The position numbers and the translations under genes are program-made. The notes beneath the pieces were generated by a model. It was not told the DNA's origin, did no database searches, and saw only the letters and a program-made list of their open reading frames with translations. From contig NZ_JANUBZ010000003.1 of assembly GCF_024808665.1 (NCBI RefSeq), positions 248,001 through 312,000 of the forward strand: a stretch of 64,000 nt of DNA, in the 5' to 3' direction. Positions within the stretch are counted from its first letter, which is position 1; every line of letters begins with the position of its first letter. This document shows, piece after piece, positions 61,361 to 64,000 of this stretch. Origin of the DNA: Mucilaginibacter empetricola. GTDB taxonomy: Bacteria; Bacteroidota; Bacteroidia; Sphingobacteriales; Sphingobacteriaceae.

Positions 61361-62470
61361 ATGCCACAACAAATCATTATTACCGAAATAGATATTTACA
61401 GGTTCAGTATCCCAATGGAGCCTTTTACCATTGCTACCGGAACACTTAATCATGCGCAAAATGTATTTATCAGGGTACATACCAATGCAGGTTTTTATGG
61501 GGTAGGAGAGTGTTCCGCTTTCCCTATGATCGTAGGCGAAACACAGGATACCTGTTTAATAATGGCCCGTGAATTTGCAAAGTTATGGATAGGGAAGGAT
61601 GCACTCGATATACCAGCACGATTGCAACAACTAAATGATTTTACAGCAGGCAATACAACTATAAAGAGCGCTTTCGATATAGCACTTTACGATATTGCTG
61701 CAAAATCGGCCTCCTTGCCATTATATAAATTTTTAGGAGGACAAAAGAGGGAAATTGAATCGGATATTACCATTGGGATAACTGCTCCCGCTGTTATGGC
61801 TGCAAAAGCTTTGGCTTTTAAAGACTCCGGCGCACAAATTTTGAAGGTGAAATTAGGAAAAAATGCAATTGAAGATGTAGAACGTATCAAGATGATCCGC
61901 GAAGCGGTTGGGGATCAGTTAAAGATACGGATTGATGCCAACCAGGGATGGAGTTTTGATGATGCTGTGTTTGCCTTGCAGGCAATGGGAAAGTATAATA
62001 TAGAATTTTGCGAGCAGCCTATGCGTACCTGGTACGATGATCGTCTACCGGAGTTAATGAAACTTTCGCCGGTAAAAATTATGGCTGATGAAAGCGTGTA
62101 CAATCATCACGATGCCAGGAAACAGATCAATAGCGGCTCTTGTCATTATATCAATATCAAAATGGCAAAATCAGGCGGAATAACTGAAGCAAAAAGAATC
62201 CATGATATAGCGGCTGAAAAAGGTATAGCTTGTATGATGGGCGGAATGTTGGAAAGCAGGATAGCCTTAAGCGCGAAGCTTCATTTTGTATATGCTAGTC
62301 CAAACATAAAATTTTATGATATGGATACCTGTAAATTAGGCCATCTGGAAGATCCGTGTGTTGGTGGTGCTGTTTATGATGGCTACAAATTAAATATTCA
62401 CGATGCTATTGGCATTGGCGCCGATGCTGATGAGGCATTTTTGGCAAAATGCGAGCGGATAACTGTCTGA
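61361..62470 (+). CDS. Dipeptide epimerase, enolase superfamily (L-Ala-D/L-Glu epimerase-like)
   Basis: 369 residues. Muconate-lactonising-type barrel: N-terminal capping domain, KVKLG motif with the Lys of the KxK catalytic pair, metal ligands in IRIDANQGWSFDDA (Asp), FCEQPM (Glu) and MADESVYNHHD (Asp), and the second catalytic Lys in NIKMAKSGGITEA. L-Ala-D-Glu epimerases share this layout and act in murein peptide recycling. The exact dipeptide is not resolvable by eye. A TATTTTCG -7-like element is 4 bp upstream of the ATG. It is convergent with an M20 dipeptidase gene. Confidence 0.9.
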   Translation: MPQQIIITEIDIYRFSIPMEPFTIATGTLNHAQNVFIRVHTNAGFYGVGECSAFPMIVGETQDTCLIMAREFAKLWIGKDALDIPARLQQLNDFTAGNTTIKSAFDIALYDIAAKSASLPLYKFLGGQKREIESDITIGITAPAVMAAKALAFKDSGAQILKVKLGKNAIEDVERIKMIREAVGDQLKIRIDANQGWSFDDAVFALQAMGKYNIEFCEQPMRTWYDDRLPELMKLSPVKIMADESVYNHHDARKQINSGSCHYINIKMAKSGGITEAKRIHDIAAEKGIACMMGGMLESRIALSAKLHFVYASPNIKFYDMDTCKLGHLEDPCVGGAVYDGYKLNIHDAIGIGADADEAFLAKCERITV

Positions 62471-62555
62471 ATCAGAATTTACAGAATTTGAGGATTAACG
62501 AAATTTTCGTTCATCATTCTGAAAATTCACAAATTCTGTAAATTCTGATTCAGAC
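62465..62555. repeat. Palindromic intergenic repeat, GTCTGAAYC family (copy 2)
   Basis: Perfect 26-bp arms at 62465-62490 and 62530-62555 (outer word GTCTGAATCAGAATTTAC), with an inner AACGAAATTTTCGTT palindrome. The left arm includes the epimerase stop codon. The element fills the convergent gap before the dipeptidase gene. Outer words agree with the element at 13399-13544. Confidence 0.75.
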
Positions 62556-62559
62556 GAAA

Positions 62560-63930
62560 TTATTTTGAAAGCTCCGCAAAATATTTGTGGAACAGGGGAA
62601 TAGTCTCAATGCCTTTGTAATAATTATAAATGTCGTATTTTTCGTTTGGTGAGTGTAGCGCATCGCTATCTAAACCAAACCCCATCAATACCGTTTTTAT
62701 ACCCAGTTCGGCTTCAAATAAGGCAACAATTGGAATACTGCCACCACCCCTGGTTGGGATAGGATCTTTCCCAAATGACTCAGCAATGGCCTTTTGTGCG
62801 GCACGATAAGCAACACTATCAGTTGGTGTAACAACAGGTTCGCCACCATGATGTGGGGTTACTTTAACTTTGACTGATTTGGGCGCAATTTTTTCAAAAT
62901 GAGCAGTAAACAAGTCGGTTATTTCTTGTGAGCTTTGATTAGGTACCAATCTCATCGAAATTTTTGCATGCGCTTGCGATGGCAGCACTGTTTTGGCGCC
63001 TTCGCCAATATAACCGCCCCAAATGCCATTTACCTCCAGGGTAGGGCGGGTGCCTGTCCGTTCAAAAGTGGTATAACCTTTTTCGCCCCACAGTTCATCA
63101 ATTTCAAGGTCTTTTTTATATTCAGCTTCGTTATACGGAGCATCATTCAACGCTTTGCGCTCGGCATCGGTCAAGTCAATTACCTTATTATAAAAACCGG
63201 GTATAGTAATATGATTATTCTCATCATGCATAGAAGCAATCATTTTTGCAAGGATAGTCGCAGGATTTGCCACCGCACCGCCGTAAACACCGGAGTGTAA
63301 ATCACGATTAGGGCCCGTTACTTCAACTTCAAGATATGACAAACCACGCAATCCGGTTTCAAGTGATGGGTTTTCCATGCTAATCATTGAGGTGTCAGAT
63401 ATTAAAACCACATCGGCCTTTAAGCGTTCTTTATTTTCTTTTACAAAGATGCTTAGGTTTGATGATCCTACCTCTTCTTCACCCTCAATCATAAACTTAA
63501 TGTTACAGGGCAAAGTATTGGTTTGCATCATTAGTTCGAATGCTTTCACATGCATATAAAATTGGCCTTTATCATCGCAAGCGCCACGGGCATATATTTT
63601 ACCATCGCGCACAGTAGGTTCAAATGGTGGAGTTTTCCATAGCTCCAGAGGGTCTGGAGGTTGTACATCATAATGACCATAAACAAGAACGGTTGGTTTT
63701 GAGGCATCAATTATTTTTTCGCCGTATACAATAGGATTACCCGCAGTTTTACATACCTCAACGTTATCTGCGCCAGCATCGCGAAATTTTTGCGCAACGA
63801 AATCCGCAGTTTTTAAAATATCCTGTTTGTATTTTGGGTCAGCACTAACTGAAGGGAAACGAAGCAGATCAAACAACTCATCCAGTAGTCGTTGTTTATG
63901 CTGCTCAACATATTGCTTTATTTGCTCCAT
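62560..63930 (-). CDS. M20 family dipeptidase (CNDP-like metallopeptidase)
   Basis: 456 residues. Zinc-binding residues in VYGHYDVQPPDPLELW (His, Asp), the catalytic GACDDKGQFYMHV (Asp), FMIEGEEEVGSSNL (Glu, Glu), LISDTSM and the final GSIPIVALF and DALHSPNEKY (His). The dimerisation lid domain lies between. Length and motifs fit carnosine-dipeptidase-like enzymes that cut dipeptides. Pairing with the epimerase suggests use of cell-wall or scavenged dipeptides. Confidence 0.94.
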   Translation of the reverse strand: MEQIKQYVEQHKQRLLDELFDLLRFPSVSADPKYKQDILKTADFVAQKFRDAGADNVEVCKTAGNPIVYGEKIIDASKPTVLVYGHYDVQPPDPLELWKTPPFEPTVRDGKIYARGACDDKGQFYMHVKAFELMMQTNTLPCNIKFMIEGEEEVGSSNLSIFVKENKERLKADVVLISDTSMISMENPSLETGLRGLSYLEVEVTGPNRDLHSGVYGGAVANPATILAKMIASMHDENNHITIPGFYNKVIDLTDAERKALNDAPYNEAEYKKDLEIDELWGEKGYTTFERTGTRPTLEVNGIWGGYIGEGAKTVLPSQAHAKISMRLVPNQSSQEITDLFTAHFEKIAPKSVKVKVTPHHGGEPVVTPTDSVAYRAAQKAIAESFGKDPIPTRGGGSIPIVALFEAELGIKTVLMGFGLDSDALHSPNEKYDIYNYYKGIETIPLFHKYFAELSK

Positions 63931-63946
63931 AATTATTATTTTGAAG

Positions 63947-63954
63947 CAAAGATA
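63947..63954 (-). promoter_or_regulatory. -7 element of the dipeptidase promoter
   Basis: Minus-strand TATCTTTG fits TAnnTTTG, 16 nt upstream of the ATG. No -33 TTG is seen in the remaining 46 bases of the window. Confidence 0.45.
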
Positions 63955-64000
63955 AATTTGTTTTTAGGAAAGATAAGGATAAGAGGATATAAAAAAAGCC

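Noticed and set aside
1..64000. tRNA, rRNA and riboswitch genes
   Set aside because: No GGTTCGAATC-type T-loops in a cloverleaf context, no rRNA-like sequence and no recognisable riboswitch core were seen in the intergenic regions.

Overview
The window is a chromosomal stretch of a Bacteroidota bacterium, most likely family Sphingobacteriaceae (a Mucilaginibacter- or Pedobacter-like genome). The evidence is AT-rich DNA, several upstream regions carrying the Bacteroidota sigma-A -7 element TAnnTTTG, a SusC/SusD/SusE-type outer-membrane glycan uptake locus, many Lipobox and Sec-exported proteins ending in AxAQ-like sites, several GIN (DUF2807) proteins, the short Bacteroidota AMP nucleosidase, and DUF4290, DUF2795 and DUF5670 genes. 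I see no rRNA, tRNA, CRISPR array, insertion sequence, phage or integrase. All gene identities are from reading motifs by eye; no database was searched.

Layout. 0-14.5 kb is mostly housekeeping on the minus strand: sppA (cut by the window edge), purS-pssA, rho, an exonuclease/GIY-YIG fusion, pyrG-yidC, kdsB, a deoxynucleoside kinase and trpS, with folK, an Hpt protein and pyrF on the plus strand. 14.5-17.3 kb holds two tandem PlsC-like acyltransferases, gatC and a MacB-type ABC ATPase. 17.3-23.9 kb is more accessory: a 60-residue Cys-rich double-glycine-leader peptide, an unrecognised 206-residue protein, a GH19-like lipoprotein, cobalamin adenosyltransferase, two small ORFs, ispD, queA and an ABC permease. 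23.9-28.7 kb is a large orphan hybrid histidine kinase divergent from citrate synthase.

28.8-36.3 kb is a compact SusC-SusD-SusE locus divergent from a secreted esterase with an N-terminal starch-binding-like fold; a perfect 20-bp palindrome sits between them and no glycoside hydrolase is present. A 1076-residue propeller-amidohydrolase and recQ follow. 41.7-49.1 kb is the most unusual part: three paralogous secreted GIN-like proteins are separated by unrelated cassettes (a Tet(X)-like flavin monooxygenase with its TetR repressor; a START-domain protein and a lipoprotein), yet each copy keeps the same upstream module: two RCCGAY direct repeats exactly 21 bp apart, then 41-42 bp to TGTAACG, then 21 bp to TCGTC, which looks like an ECF-sigma promoter with a LytTR-like two-site activator. 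A fourth, distant GIN lipoprotein follows.

49.3-56 kb is the conserved tig-clpP-clpX proteostasis block, then AMP nucleosidase, cystathionine beta-synthase and a secreted protein. 56.5-64 kb has DUF486, an ArnT-like glycosyltransferase, murA (with Asp instead of the fosfomycin-target Cys), DUF4290, DUF1905, and a convergent dipeptide epimerase/M20 dipeptidase pair. Many intergenic gaps contain long near-perfect inverted repeats; some are plain terminators, others look like a genome-wide family of palindromic repeats.
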